The notes: generated by a model from the letters alone, not told the origin. A stretch of 64,000 bases of DNA from Vibrio azureus (GCF_002849855.1 NZ_CP018616.1:1488001-1552000); one strand, 5' to 3'; shown: positions 39,112-47,352, counted from the first letter of the stretch. Made by a program: numbers and translations.

Positions 39112-40237
39112 AGTGATCACCTCAGTACCTGAGTTAATCCACATTGACTACTTATGCTTTACGTTCTCAGTCAAAGACCTTCGCCACTGTTATCACGGCT
39201 TGGCTAAGCGTCACAAGAATGAGGTCGTTAAAGGGCTACCAAAGAAAAGCTTGCTTAAGCGTGCGGTACGTTCGCCTAAGTTCCCTCCTCCACCTCGCTT
39301 TGATTCGACAGTTGCGAAGACGGCTGAAGAGATTGAACAGTACAACACGGCCTACGAGTTTTGTTACCGCAACTACTTAGAAGAGACTTTGCGCATTTTC
39401 ACCAATCAGGTATTGGGTTTGTCTTTGTCTGCTCCTCGTGGCCTTGGCTTTCAGTTCTATACCGAGTCCATGAAATTGACTTCTGATACAGGTGAAGATT
39501 TCTGCGGTTATGTTGGCATTGGTGGCAATAACGACACAGTACATTTTCAAATTAATGGTACTGGCTGTAAGCACATGTTTGCTCGTAACTCTCGCTATGT
39601 CATTCACGATTGGCTTAGTAATGTTCTCGGTGTTCAAACACTGGCGCGGGTTGATTTGGCCTATGACGATTATGACGGGTTGTTTGATTGTAACTATGCC
39701 AAAAAAGCTTGGCTTGATGGTGCCTTTCGAACCTCTGCCCGTGGCCGTCCTCCAGTACTGCATGAACAGGTAACGATATCCAAGATTGTCAAAGGTCAGC
39801 CGGAATATACACGTGAGCAATATTCTGTTGGTTCTCGTACTTCTCGCGTCTATTGGCGCATCTACAACAAGGCATTAGAACAGAACTTGGCACAAACGGG
39901 CCTCACTTGGTATCGCTCTGAAGTTGAACTTAAAAAATGGAACATTGATGTTCTTTTGAATCCTGATGGGGCTTTTGCGGCCATCAATGACTTTGCTGCC
40001 TCTATCTCTTCAGCTCGTAAGGTAGACACCAAACCAAAGCCAACCAAACGCGTTGCTTTAGACCTGTTGGCCTCTGCGCATTGGATGCGCCGACAGTATG
40101 GAAAAACACTTAATTCCCTCATCGAATTCTATGAGGGTGACATTGAAACAGTAATCGGTTCTCTCATTCGCGATGGAACAAAATTCACCTTCCCTAATAC
40201 CTATGGAAAGTTGGTGACTCACATATTGGAGACTTAA
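39095..40237 (+). CDS. Phage replication initiation protein (RstA/Rep_trans type)
   Basis: Rolling-circle initiator that nicks the phage origin. The chosen ATG at 39095 follows GGGGG and gives MTTTTKVITSVPELIHIDYL (380 aa); a longer frame from 39026 would give 403 aa, close to f237 Vpf402. Family signatures are the central GLGFQFYTESMKL, YVGIGGNNDTVHFQINGTGC, LARVDLAYDDYDG (acidic metal-binding part), then RVYWRIYNKALEQ and WYRSEVELKKWN, where the nicking tyrosine of Rep_trans proteins is expected. It is well preserved and probably functional. Confidence 0.88.
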   Translation: MTTTTKVITSVPELIHIDYLCFTFSVKDLRHCYHGLAKRHKNEVVKGLPKKSLLKRAVRSPKFPPPPRFDSTVAKTAEEIEQYNTAYEFCYRNYLEETLRIFTNQVLGLSLSAPRGLGFQFYTESMKLTSDTGEDFCGYVGIGGNNDTVHFQINGTGCKHMFARNSRYVIHDWLSNVLGVQTLARVDLAYDDYDGLFDCNYAKKAWLDGAFRTSARGRPPVLHEQVTISKIVKGQPEYTREQYSVGSRTSRVYWRIYNKALEQNLAQTGLTWYRSEVELKKWNIDVLLNPDGAFAAINDFAASISSARKVDTKPKPTKRVALDLLASAHWMRRQYGKTLNSLIEFYEGDIETVIGSLIRDGTKFTFPNTYGKLVTHILET

Positions 40238-40240
40238 CAC

Positions 40241-40594
40241 ATGGCTAAATCTGTTTTCGTTCTAGGTATGGATATTACATGGAACTCAGCGCGAGGCGAC
40301 AGCGCACAACTTAATATATCGCGTCCTCTGCGTGAAATTAATGCAGAGAAATTTAAGCGCCGCACCATTGGAGAATCTGGCGATGTCAATCCACAGTGGG
40401 ACCAACCATTAATGATTGACCATGAATATGCACTACTTCTTGAACGTACGGGCGCTTTAGTTCCTCGTCGTGAGTATGAATTGCGCTTAGAGATAAACCC
40501 AGAAGATCCTTTGTCGGGTGCAGTAGTGACTGAGTTAATCCCAGTCGATGCTGAAATCAAAAAGCACTTCGAAGTATCAATGAAGGGTAAATAA
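40241..40594 (+). CDS. Phage ssDNA-binding-like protein (DUF1293/RstB-position)
   Basis: A 117-aa soluble protein directly after rep (3-base gap), in the slot of RstB/Vpf104, which coats phage single-stranded DNA. It shows beta-rich segments (SVFVLGMDITWNSARGD, ALVPRREYELRLEINPED) but no motif I can pin down. It resembles the DUF1293 family of vibriophages. The function is inferred from position and size. Confidence 0.7.
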   Translation: MAKSVFVLGMDITWNSARGDSAQLNISRPLREINAEKFKRRTIGESGDVNPQWDQPLMIDHEYALLLERTGALVPRREYELRLEINPEDPLSGAVVTELIPVDAEIKKHFEVSMKGK

Positions 40595-40839
40595 TGACCG
40601 TTTCAGTTTGCGCTCAAGTTCTCACCAATGGCACGGTCACAGCCTTGCCCTATGAGCCTCTTGATAACTGCTCTTTTGTTCTAGTCAGCCGTGATGAACT
40701 GGAACAAATGAACCATAACGCAAACTTAAGCTTTGATATTGACGCAGCATTTTTCGCTGAAATCACAGGTTATGTGCTGCTCTCTTTCGTGTCTGGCCAT
40801 GTGCTAGGCCGAATCCTTAAAGGGCTTGGTAAAGCCTAA
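40594..40839 (+). CDS. Small phage membrane protein (Vpf81-like)
   Basis: An 81-aa protein whose start overlaps the previous stop by one base. The first 50 residues are soluble; the C-terminus has one membrane helix (FFAEITGYVLLSFVSGHVLGRIL). Size and position equal Vpf81 of f237, of unknown function; it may be a minor virion or assembly protein. Confidence 0.7.
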   Translation: MTVSVCAQVLTNGTVTALPYEPLDNCSFVLVSRDELEQMNHNANLSFDIDAAFFAEITGYVLLSFVSGHVLGRILKGLGKA

Positions 40840-40867
40840 ACCTTAAATATAAATGGAGAACAATCCT

Positions 40868-41110
40868 ATGAATACTAACAACACAGTTAAACAATTCGGC
40901 TTTAAAAAATTGGGTACTAAAGCAGTGGCGCTAACAGGTGCGCTTATCTCTGGCGCGGCCCTTGCCGATGACTCTGGTAATGTATCCAATGCTATCAATG
41001 GCGCGGTGTCTTCAGGTCAAGGCAACTACACCTTAGTTGTGGTTGGTCTGCTGGGTATGGCTGCTATCGGCTTCGGTCTGCGCATGATCATGACTTCTAT
41101 GCGTTCATAA
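40868..41110 (+). CDS. Major coat protein precursor (pVIII/Cep-like)
   Basis: An 80-aa precursor of the main capsid subunit. The ATG at 40868 is preceded by GGAGA. A basic leader is followed by a hydrophobic signal segment (AVALTGALISGAALA) with likely cleavage before DDSGNVSNA. The mature chain of about 47 residues has an acidic amphipathic N-terminus, one membrane helix (YTLVVVGLLGMAAIGFGLRM) and a short basic end, the classic inovirus coat layout. The next small ORF overlaps its stop. Confidence 0.9.
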   Translation: MNTNNTVKQFGFKKLGTKAVALTGALISGAALADDSGNVSNAINGAVSSGQGNYTLVVVGLLGMAAIGFGLRMIMTSMRS

Positions 41111-41208
41111 TGCAGGAGACACTGACCGCCATTCTGACACTGCTGTTTGCTCTTGCTCATGTCGGGGCATTCATCAGCGGTATCAAATCTGGAATCAACG
41201 CCTCCTAG
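41110..41208 (+). CDS. 32-aa phage membrane protein (pVII/pIX-like candidate)
   Basis: A tiny ORF whose ATG overlaps the coat protein stop (TAATG). It reads MQETLTAILTLLFALAHVGA, then FISGIKSGINAS. One hydrophobic helix and this length fit the end-cap proteins pVII/pIX of filamentous phages. The terminator at 41197-41223 overlaps its last codons. Confidence 0.65.
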   Translation: MQETLTAILTLLFALAHVGAFISGIKSGINAS

Positions 41209-41223
41209 TGAGGCGTTTTTTAT
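41197..41223 (+). terminator. Phage terminator after the coat genes
   Basis: AACGCCTC pairs with GAGGCGTT around CTAGT and runs into TTTTTATT. It includes the stop codon of the 32-aa ORF. A terminator after the major coat gene is usual in filamentous phages and keeps coat mRNA abundant relative to the adsorption protein gene. Confidence 0.85.
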
Positions 41224-41237
41224 TGGGTTGATTTCTT

Positions 41238-42872
41238 ATGAGTATCAAACACATCCTCACACTTTCTTTGTCTATGTTGTGTATTTTCAGCGTTGAGGCT
41301 GAAGACTATTATAGAATCAAATCAGGTGGCTATAATGGCCCAGCGGCTTTTGAATGCAGTGGTTTGCGCGTTGGTTCTATTATTCCTAGTACCTATTCTG
41401 TTGACTTGGGTAATAAGCAAGTTGGTAGGAGAACTTGTAAAAGCGCCACTTTGAACATGGGAGAAGTCACCGTTCGTTTTCTGAATCACCGTGGTAAGGA
41501 TTATGTAGGCAAGTTGTATACAACAAAGTTAGAACCTTGCCCCTCTGGTACTAAACGCAATCCTGAATCGGGCCAATGTGAAGAACTACCGGAATCTTAC
41601 TGTGAGCGGCCCGAAGTTCTGGAAGAAATGCAACGCTTCAGAGATTCGTGCGCGGCCAAAGGTAACGGCTACACGGCGGAAATCTCTTGCAGCGATGCAA
41701 CCAGTAGCCTGACAACCTATTGCGCCCCTCCACCGGATGCATGTTTACCGGGTACTCCAAATTGGCCAGCTTGCCGTGGTGATGACGGCCAGCCATGTGA
41801 CTCATCTTCGGACGATTGGAATGATCGTTTAGGTAAGTGCTGTAATGCATCCAATAACTTTTGTGATGAAGCGCCCCCAACACCCTGCACCATTACAAGC
41901 CCTGATTGGCCTGAATGTGATGGCGATGAACCGCCTAACCCTGACGACTCAGACAACAATGACGACGGTAACGAAACGCCTAATCCTGATGATGGCAATA
42001 GCGATAATAATGACGGCTCTGGCGGTGGTAATTCTGGCTCTGGCAATAACGGCTCAGGTAATGGCAGTTCTGGCGGTGGTAGTTCAACGCCTCCGCCAGT
42101 AGAAGATAACCAAGATGTGAATAACTCGGTTAAGGCTCTTAACGCAGATATGAACCGACAGCTAACCAGCATCAACAACGATATGAATCGCAATCATGGT
42201 GAGTCACTCACAGCCCTTGAAGAACTTAAAAACTCCAATAAACAAGCCATCGATAAATATACGACAGATGTGACCAACGCCATCAACGCGAACGGCAATC
42301 AAGTCACCAATGCACTTAACGCTAATGCATCGAGTATCAGGAACGCCATTAACGGCTCAACCAGCGCTATCAATGGCACAACTAATGCGATTAATAACCA
42401 AACAGGCAAAATCGAAGGTGGGTTAACCAGTGTTAAAGACGGCCTTGGCGAATTGGGCCAGCAAGTCGGTGATGCTATTACCAGCCTTGAAGGAACCAAT
42501 GAGCAAGGCTTTTCTGATGTGATTGACGCAATAAAAGAACTTGGCGAAGGTGAAATATTTCTGCCTGAAGGTGATCAACCTGTGAATCTTCTCGATGACT
42601 CCACTTACAACGATTTAAACCAAGAAATCACAAACTTAAAGGGTGATATACGTTCTGAGCTTCAAGCGATAAAAGACTACTTCACCTTTTACAAAGACTT
42701 AGAAGATGGTGCCTTTAATCCGCATGACCTTACCCTTGTTTGGCAAACCTACTACGTCAAAGCAGAAAATATGGTGTTTAGGACTTTGCGAGATAACGCG
42801 CACATCATCGCGGCTGTAGTGCTGTTTATGTTTGGTCTTGCTGGCATACGTGAAATTTTGAGGGCTTTCTAA
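41238..42872 (+). CDS. Phage adsorption / minor coat protein (pIII, OrfU-like)
   Basis: A 544-aa secreted protein expected at the virion tip, binding the host receptor (pilus and TolQRA). It has a signal peptide (HILTLSLSMLCIFSVEAE) and a cysteine-rich N-terminal half to about residue 225. A linker of Pro, Asp, Asn, Gly and Ser follows (about 228-288), then an Asn/Ala-rich helical repeat region (NAINGSTSAINGTTNAINNQ and similar). A C-terminal membrane anchor (IIAAVVLFMFGLAGIREILRAF) completes it. Domain order equals pIII: receptor domains, glycine linker, anchor. Confidence 0.88.
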   Translation: MSIKHILTLSLSMLCIFSVEAEDYYRIKSGGYNGPAAFECSGLRVGSIIPSTYSVDLGNKQVGRRTCKSATLNMGEVTVRFLNHRGKDYVGKLYTTKLEPCPSGTKRNPESGQCEELPESYCERPEVLEEMQRFRDSCAAKGNGYTAEISCSDATSSLTTYCAPPPDACLPGTPNWPACRGDDGQPCDSSSDDWNDRLGKCCNASNNFCDEAPPTPCTITSPDWPECDGDEPPNPDDSDNNDDGNETPNPDDGNSDNNDGSGGGNSGSGNNGSGNGSSGGGSSTPPPVEDNQDVNNSVKALNADMNRQLTSINNDMNRNHGESLTALEELKNSNKQAIDKYTTDVTNAINANGNQVTNALNANASSIRNAINGSTSAINGTTNAINNQTGKIEGGLTSVKDGLGELGQQVGDAITSLEGTNEQGFSDVIDAIKELGEGEIFLPEGDQPVNLLDDSTYNDLNQEITNLKGDIRSELQAIKDYFTFYKDLEDGAFNPHDLTLVWQTYYVKAENMVFRTLRDNAHIIAAVVLFMFGLAGIREILRAF

Positions 42873-43204
42873 TGATGGAATTTTTCGAATACATAGCTAA
42901 CGTTTGGGCAACCATTATTAACTACTTTGAGAACATAGGCTACTTTGCTGCACAGTTCTTTATTTGGGTCGAAGCGTTGTGGATTAAGATGAAATTGACC
43001 GCTCAGCTTTACATGCTGCGTACGTCCTTTCTTGTAGCAAAAACTCTTCTAGAAGATATTGGTTTCGCCACCTTGTTTACTGAACTCTTCAACCAACTGC
43101 CTTTAGAGGTCAAGTATTGGGCGCACTTATTCAAGGTTCCTGAAGGTATCTCTCTCTATGTGAACTGTTTCACTACTGCAATAGTGATAAGGATGTCTCG
43201 ATAA
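42872..43204 (+). CDS. Phage minor coat / assembly protein (pVI, DUF2523/Ace-like)
   Basis: A 110-aa hydrophobic protein in the slot between pIII and Zot, where pVI (or Ace) is encoded. Helices are ANVWATIINYFENIGYFAAQFF and a C-terminal part with FKVPEGISLYVNCFTTAIVIRM. Its start overlaps the pIII stop by one base and its stop overlaps the zot start, giving tight coupling. Confidence 0.82.
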   Translation: MMEFFEYIANVWATIINYFENIGYFAAQFFIWVEALWIKMKLTAQLYMLRTSFLVAKTLLEDIGFATLFTELFNQLPLEVKYWAHLFKVPEGISLYVNCFTTAIVIRMSR

Positions 43205-44622
43205 TGGCGATTACAATTAGAACGGGCGGCAATGGCTCCTACAAAAGTGCTTACACGGCTTGGTTTTCTATTCTTCCGGCATTAAAAGCGGGTCGTGTGG
43301 TTGTCACTAATATTGAAGGTATGGAGCCTTTGCACCTCATTGAGGAGCGTTTAAATATCCAGTTCCCCTCCTCGACTAAGCTTATACGCATCTTCTCACG
43401 CTCTGAGGTTGGCATTGACCTATGGCAACATTTCTTTTGTTGGTGCCCTTTAAATGCCTTGATTGTGGTTGATGAGTGTCAGGATATCTTTTCTAAAAAC
43501 ATTGGCTTTGATGGCCGCAAGATAAAACACCGACCTTTAGAGGAGTTCTTACCACATTTGCCAGATTGGTATTCCGAGTTCTTCCATTCTCGACACGTTC
43601 CCGTCGATATGACCACATTGAAAGAATCTGAAGTGGATGATTTAGGATGTGCGGAGTATGACGGCCAAGGAAAGATCATCTATCCGCTCACTTACAATGA
43701 AGGCTTTATGCGTCATCGTAAGTACAATTGGGATATCGAATTGCTCTCTCCAGATTGGCAGCAGATAGACAGCTCAATCAAAGCCTGTGCTGAGCAAGCT
43801 TTCTTCCATAAGAACCGTGACAAAATGTTCTTTGCCAAGCGTAAGCCTTATATCTATCAGCACCCTGTTAACGTCACTAAGCCAGTGATACCTGCTAAAA
43901 AAGATGCTGGCCTCTTCACTCAGAAAATACCGCTTGAAGCACACCTGCTTTACAAATCAACCGGAACGGGAGCCATCACCAAATCAGGCGGCTTGAATCC
44001 TCTGTTTAGCTCTCCCAAGTTCTTATTCACTCTGTTAACCATCATTGCCTGTGTGGGGTACTTTTGCTATGCCGCTTTTAATCTTCTTACTGAAAATGAA
44101 AGTTCGCTTTCAACAAATGAACCTCAAACGTCGGATGATAGCCAAGCTGTTCAAGCTGTTCCGGTTTCCAGCTCTAAAGAAGATCATCAAGGCGATCATG
44201 ATTTATCTGGCCGTGGGGATAGTCATTCGGCTCATCAGCAAAGCCGCCCTGCTTATGTTCCTGTGAAAGAGATCCTTTACTTTGAGGGCTTAGAGTCGGC
44301 TTACTTGTCAGGGTTTCATAGTGCTAAAAAGCACAAGGTAATCAAGGGAAAACGTTATACAAGTCATGAGTTGGATATTGTGATTAATATTTATGCAATC
44401 AATGGCCTATACTCGGTCAACCAAAAGTATTTGGAGGCTATTGGAGTCAAGTTTGAAGTGATTCATGAATGTTTGATGATCTTAAAACAGGACGACCGGA
44501 AAAGCTTACTTACTTGTGAGCCTTCCCGACCTGACGGCCAAACTGAGGCAGTTGAGGCTGACTTTGCGCAAATCGAAAAACAGCGTACTCAGTCGATGAC
44601 TGATAATTCTTATTTGTTGTAA
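43204..44622 (+). CDS. zot: Zot / pI-like phage assembly ATPase
   Basis: Inner-membrane morphogenesis ATPase needed to extrude the filament. The Walker A region is TGGNGSYKSAY near residue 7 (the Zot-type form with Tyr-Lys-Ser), and Walker B is LIVVDECQDIF near 90. One membrane segment (KFLFTLLTIIACVGYFCYAAF) lies near residue 275, followed by a periplasmic C-terminal domain ending LLTCEPSRPDGQ. At 472 aa it is longer than Zot of CTX (399) or f237 (380). The toxin meaning of Zot concerns the C-terminal domain of the V. cholerae protein and cannot be assumed here. Confidence 0.9.
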   Translation: MAITIRTGGNGSYKSAYTAWFSILPALKAGRVVVTNIEGMEPLHLIEERLNIQFPSSTKLIRIFSRSEVGIDLWQHFFCWCPLNALIVVDECQDIFSKNIGFDGRKIKHRPLEEFLPHLPDWYSEFFHSRHVPVDMTTLKESEVDDLGCAEYDGQGKIIYPLTYNEGFMRHRKYNWDIELLSPDWQQIDSSIKACAEQAFFHKNRDKMFFAKRKPYIYQHPVNVTKPVIPAKKDAGLFTQKIPLEAHLLYKSTGTGAITKSGGLNPLFSSPKFLFTLLTIIACVGYFCYAAFNLLTENESSLSTNEPQTSDDSQAVQAVPVSSSKEDHQGDHDLSGRGDSHSAHQQSRPAYVPVKEILYFEGLESAYLSGFHSAKKHKVIKGKRYTSHELDIVINIYAINGLYSVNQKYLEAIGVKFEVIHECLMILKQDDRKSLLTCEPSRPDGQTEAVEADFAQIEKQRTQSMTDNSYLL

Positions 44623-44638
44623 TGGAGGAAATAAATTG

Positions 44639-44755
44639 ATGGATGATCTTGAATGGGTAAGTACAGCTTATGAAATCATACTTGGTTGTTATTTGGTGGT
44701 ACTGGTTGGCGGGTTCGTTAGCCTACGCAGTGAGCGATACAAGCGCGAAAGATAA
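44639..44755 (+). CDS. 38-aa single-span phage protein
   Basis: Small ORF after zot, with GGAGG 10 bases before its ATG. It reads MDDLEWVSTAYEIILGCYLV, then VLVGGFVSLRSERYKRER. An acidic start, one helix and a basic tail resemble a minor coat or assembly peptide. It is not recognised by name. Confidence 0.55.
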   Translation: MDDLEWVSTAYEIILGCYLVVLVGGFVSLRSERYKRER

Positions 44756-44768
44756 GCGGCCATTCATC

Positions 44769-44797
44769 AATCGGCACGGCCAAGGCCGTAGCCGATT
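44769..44797 (+). other. Long hairpin after zot, candidate packaging signal or terminator
   Basis: AATCGGC-A-CGGCC pairs with GGCCG-TA-GCCGATT around AA. It lies at the start of the phage intergenic region. In Ff phages an imperfect hairpin in this region is the DNA packaging signal; a terminator without a T-run is the alternative. Confidence 0.5.
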
Positions 44798-45298
44798 GTA
44801 AAGCCGAACCCTACCAAGCATACCAGCAACCACCTAACCTAAACTTGTGCACCCAACTCACCACACAGGCCCGACAGGGATAAGCGAAGCGAGACACGCC
44901 AGAACTCAAAACGCTGACAGGCTTTAAAGCTACTGCACACCAGAGAACGTAACATCCAGTGACCAAGCGTTGCCGAACTTCAAGCGAATGCCTATCCTCA
45001 AATTGCGTGCGACACATAACCAGCAAGCGCCTAACCTCCCTCGCATCCTATAGAATAACCCTTGCAGAGACTCACAACACCAAAGGGGCTAAAAGCAACA
45101 GCAACCCACTGAACTTTCCACAACTGCAATCAAAAATCGAACCGGTATTCATCCAGAACTTGAGGTTTTGCTATCACAGTCTGTCCAGGACAAATCAAAT
45201 TTAAGGGATATAGATGGCACTTGCTTTAGAGTTCTTTTGATGGCTTCAACGACTGAGCGAGTCGCGAGACTGAGCAGCGAGCGCAGGAGGCGAAGCCA

Positions 45299-45322
45299 AC
45301 CCCCGTCCTGTATTACGGGGGT
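45299..45322. repeat. Hairpin in the phage intergenic region
   Basis: ACCCCCGT and ACGGGGGT form a perfect 8-base stem around CCTGTATT. Its position in the intergenic region suits a replication-origin or terminator hairpin. Confidence 0.7.
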
Positions 45323-45527
45323 AAATTCCACCATTCTTCAGTGATTCTGGTTTTTACTACTAGTATTTTAAAGTCAAATATCTATCTCTTTCTGCTCTTT
45401 ATTCTAAAATGCTTTAAATCATGAACGGTTCATTCTTATATTAAAAATTTTTATTGTTATGATTGAAAAAATCTATTGATAATATTTATTTGTTGTTTTG
45501 ACAATTTATTTTGTTTGATAATCATAC

Positions 45528-45571
45528 AATTAAATGCAATTATTAAATTAAATGCAATTATTAAATTAAAT
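45528..45571. repeat. 18-bp tandem repeat before the PIN-like gene
   Basis: AATTAAATGCAATTATTA occurs twice head to tail and a third copy starts (AATTAAAT). It ends 7 bases before the start codon at 45579, where a ribosome site would be. Confidence 0.9.
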
Positions 45572-45578
45572 TTCTGAT

Positions 45579-46928
45579 ATGAAAAATTCTTTTAAAGGTT
45601 TTTATAATGTTGAAGACAGTGTTCTAATAGACTTATGGAAAAGTGAACATACATTATTTGTCTTCGATACAAATGTATTACTCAACATATATAGTTATGC
45701 TGATCAAACTCAGAGCGATTTTTTCAAGATTCTTAATGCTATAGACGACAAAATATGGATTCCATTTCATGTTGGTTTAGAATATCAAAGGCGTAGATTA
45801 GAAGTTATAAAGTCTCAAAAAGAAACTTTTAAAAACATTAACTCCTACTTAGATAAGATTATCAAGGTCTTCAAGAATGACTTTGAGAGCTTGGCTCTAC
45901 ATAGCCGATTTCCATCTCTATCTAAAGATACAGACTTATTGAAGTCAGAAATAGAGCAATCAATATCTAGATATAAAACCATTGTATCTGAATTAAACTC
46001 TAATCAAGCCTGTGTTAGATCACATGATAAAATCAGGTCTAAATTAAATGATTTATTTCATGATAGAGTCGGTAATGCTCCATTGGATCAAACTTGGTTG
46101 GATAATTTATATAATGAAGGAAATACACGTTATAGTTTAAAAATCCCACCGGGCTTCTGTGATCTTAAGAAAGCAGATAATAAAAACACAGAGTCATTTA
46201 CCTATAATGGTCTGCTATACCAAAGCAAGTATGGAGATTTAATCCTTTGGAAGCAGTTACTTGAAAGATCCAAAGATCCTAGTATCAAAAACGTAATATT
46301 TATTACAGATGATAAAAAATCAGATTGGTGGTTTTCTATTAATTCTAATGGCCTTAAAGAAGTTGGTCCATTAGCTGAACTCCAAGCTGAAATATATAGA
46401 GAAAGTGAAATTGAAAATTTTCACATGTATAATTCCTCATCTTTCTTACAAGATGGAAAACAAAACTTAAATATAAATGTCGAAGATAGTTCAATCGATG
46501 ATATCAACGATCACAATAAAAACAATAGAACAGTTTTAAAAAATAACTTTAGCGATAGTTTACATTCTCATGCTTTTATGTCTTATGATAAACCTGATTA
46601 TCTTAAGGAAGTTGAAGAACTTATAAAAAACAATTTAGATAATTCTGATGAATACAATCCTTTTTCATCCGTTCACTCTAACCGTTCACTTAAATCTTTA
46701 GGTGAAATCGATGAAACTGTGAATGGTGCTTTTGATTATGACCCACTTGAAGATAATATATTCATAAACCAAGAGGATATTTCAAATAAAATAAATGAAA
46801 GGAAAATTAGAATGCTTAGAATGTATTTAAATAATCATAAAAATATTAATTTTTCATCTCTTTCCGAAAGGAATAAAAATGATTTATTGTATTCTTTAAA
46901 ATTATTACTAAAAAAACACAATGATTGA
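45579..46928 (+). CDS. PIN-like (DUF4935) domain protein, prophage cargo
   Basis: A 449-aa soluble protein with an N-terminal PIN-like nuclease domain. The strand-1 motif is LFVFDTNVLLNIY with D30 and N32. E68 sits in HVGLEYQRRR, D220 in KYGDLILWKQL, and D244/D245 in VIFITDDKKSDWW, together the acidic set expected to bind metal for RNA or DNA cleavage. The C-terminal 150 residues are highly charged and Asn-rich with no recognised domain. The gene is far more AT-rich than the phage genes beside it, lies after zot in the accessory slot, and ends at a terminator. PIN-like proteins of this kind occur in defence and phage-exclusion contexts; here that role is inference. Confidence 0.75.
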   Translation: MKNSFKGFYNVEDSVLIDLWKSEHTLFVFDTNVLLNIYSYADQTQSDFFKILNAIDDKIWIPFHVGLEYQRRRLEVIKSQKETFKNINSYLDKIIKVFKNDFESLALHSRFPSLSKDTDLLKSEIEQSISRYKTIVSELNSNQACVRSHDKIRSKLNDLFHDRVGNAPLDQTWLDNLYNEGNTRYSLKIPPGFCDLKKADNKNTESFTYNGLLYQSKYGDLILWKQLLERSKDPSIKNVIFITDDKKSDWWFSINSNGLKEVGPLAELQAEIYRESEIENFHMYNSSSFLQDGKQNLNINVEDSSIDDINDHNKNNRTVLKNNFSDSLHSHAFMSYDKPDYLKEVEELIKNNLDNSDEYNPFSSVHSNRSLKSLGEIDETVNGAFDYDPLEDNIFINQEDISNKINERKIRMLRMYLNNHKNINFSSLSERNKNDLLYSLKLLLKKHND

Positions 46929-46971
46929 AATGAATTATTTCAATTTTAAATATTATATTACATTATAAAAG

Positions 46972-46994
46972 TAAGGCTCCATATAGGAGCCTTA
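46972..46994 (+). terminator. Bidirectional terminator after the PIN-like gene
   Basis: TAAGGCTCC pairs exactly with GGAGCCTTA around ATATA, between converging genes. The T-run is weak on the plus side (TTATTC) and moderate on the minus side (TTTTATAA). Confidence 0.75.
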
Positions 46995-47001
46995 TTCAAG
47001 T

Positions 47002-47352
47002 CTAAATCAACTCTTTTAGTGCCCTAGCATACTTGATCACCTTGTGACTTACCCTTCTGTCATTCTCGGCTCCAAGTTCTAGCAGTGCCACACCCAATAA
47101 TATTTGATGCGGTGTGACCAATTGGCCTGTTGGAAGTTCTAGGCGGTCGTTCCTCATTGTGAACTGTTGCCATTCATTACTGATGCCTAACTCTTTTGAC
47201 CTCTTCATTCTCATTAGGCGTTTACACTCTGGGGGGATCGGTTTTCCCTTATCCCAAAGCTTGACTGTTCTTACACTCTTGAAACAAAGCTCTGCTGTCT
47301 CTTCGATGCTTAAACCGCATACCAATTCACGAAAAAACAAGTTATTACTCAT
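47002..47352 (-). CDS. Phage regulatory protein (DUF3653-like, Vpf152 position)
   Basis: A 116-aa protein from the ATG at 47352 (MSNNLFFRELVCGLSIEETA). The segment SIEETAELCFKSVRTVKLWDKGKPIPPECKRLM is a helix-turn-helix-like domain typical of DUF3653 proteins of vibrio filamentous phages. The C-terminus (ELPTGQLVTPHQILLGVALLEL) is also as in that family. It lies at the right end of the prophage, on the minus strand like the repressor. Probably a phage regulator; its target is unknown. Confidence 0.75.
   Translation of the reverse strand: MSNNLFFRELVCGLSIEETAELCFKSVRTVKLWDKGKPIPPECKRLMRMKRSKELGISNEWQQFTMRNDRLELPTGQLVTPHQILLGVALLELGAENDRRVSHKVIKYARALKELI

Larger units (their letters stand above)
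44756..45578. other. Phage intergenic region
   Basis: About 820 bases without a convincing gene. It holds the hairpin at 44769-44797, a GC-richer stretch of low complexity, and a second hairpin at 45299-45322 (ACCCCCGT with ACGGGGGT). A short frame at 45214 (ATGGCACTT, stopping after eight codons) begins like the gene at 50545. Base composition switches to very AT-rich from about 45340, marking the cargo gene's left edge. The origins for phage DNA synthesis probably lie here; I cannot place them. Confidence 0.5.

Noticed and set aside
39377..39820. Minus-strand 147-aa frame inside rep
   Set aside because: Antisense of the well-preserved replication gene; no features of its own.
41717..42193. 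Minus-strand 158-aa frame rich in Pro, Leu and Ser
   Set aside because: It is the antisense of the Asp/Asn/Gly-rich linker of the pIII-like gene.
43204..44622. Zot as an enterotoxin
   Set aside because: The toxin claim rests on the C-terminal peptide of the V. cholerae protein; I see no equivalent motif here, so I call it an assembly ATPase.
44811..45026. Minus-strand 71-aa frame in the phage intergenic region
   Set aside because: Cysteine- and Trp-rich composition unlike a real protein, no ribosome site, and it overlaps a probable origin region.
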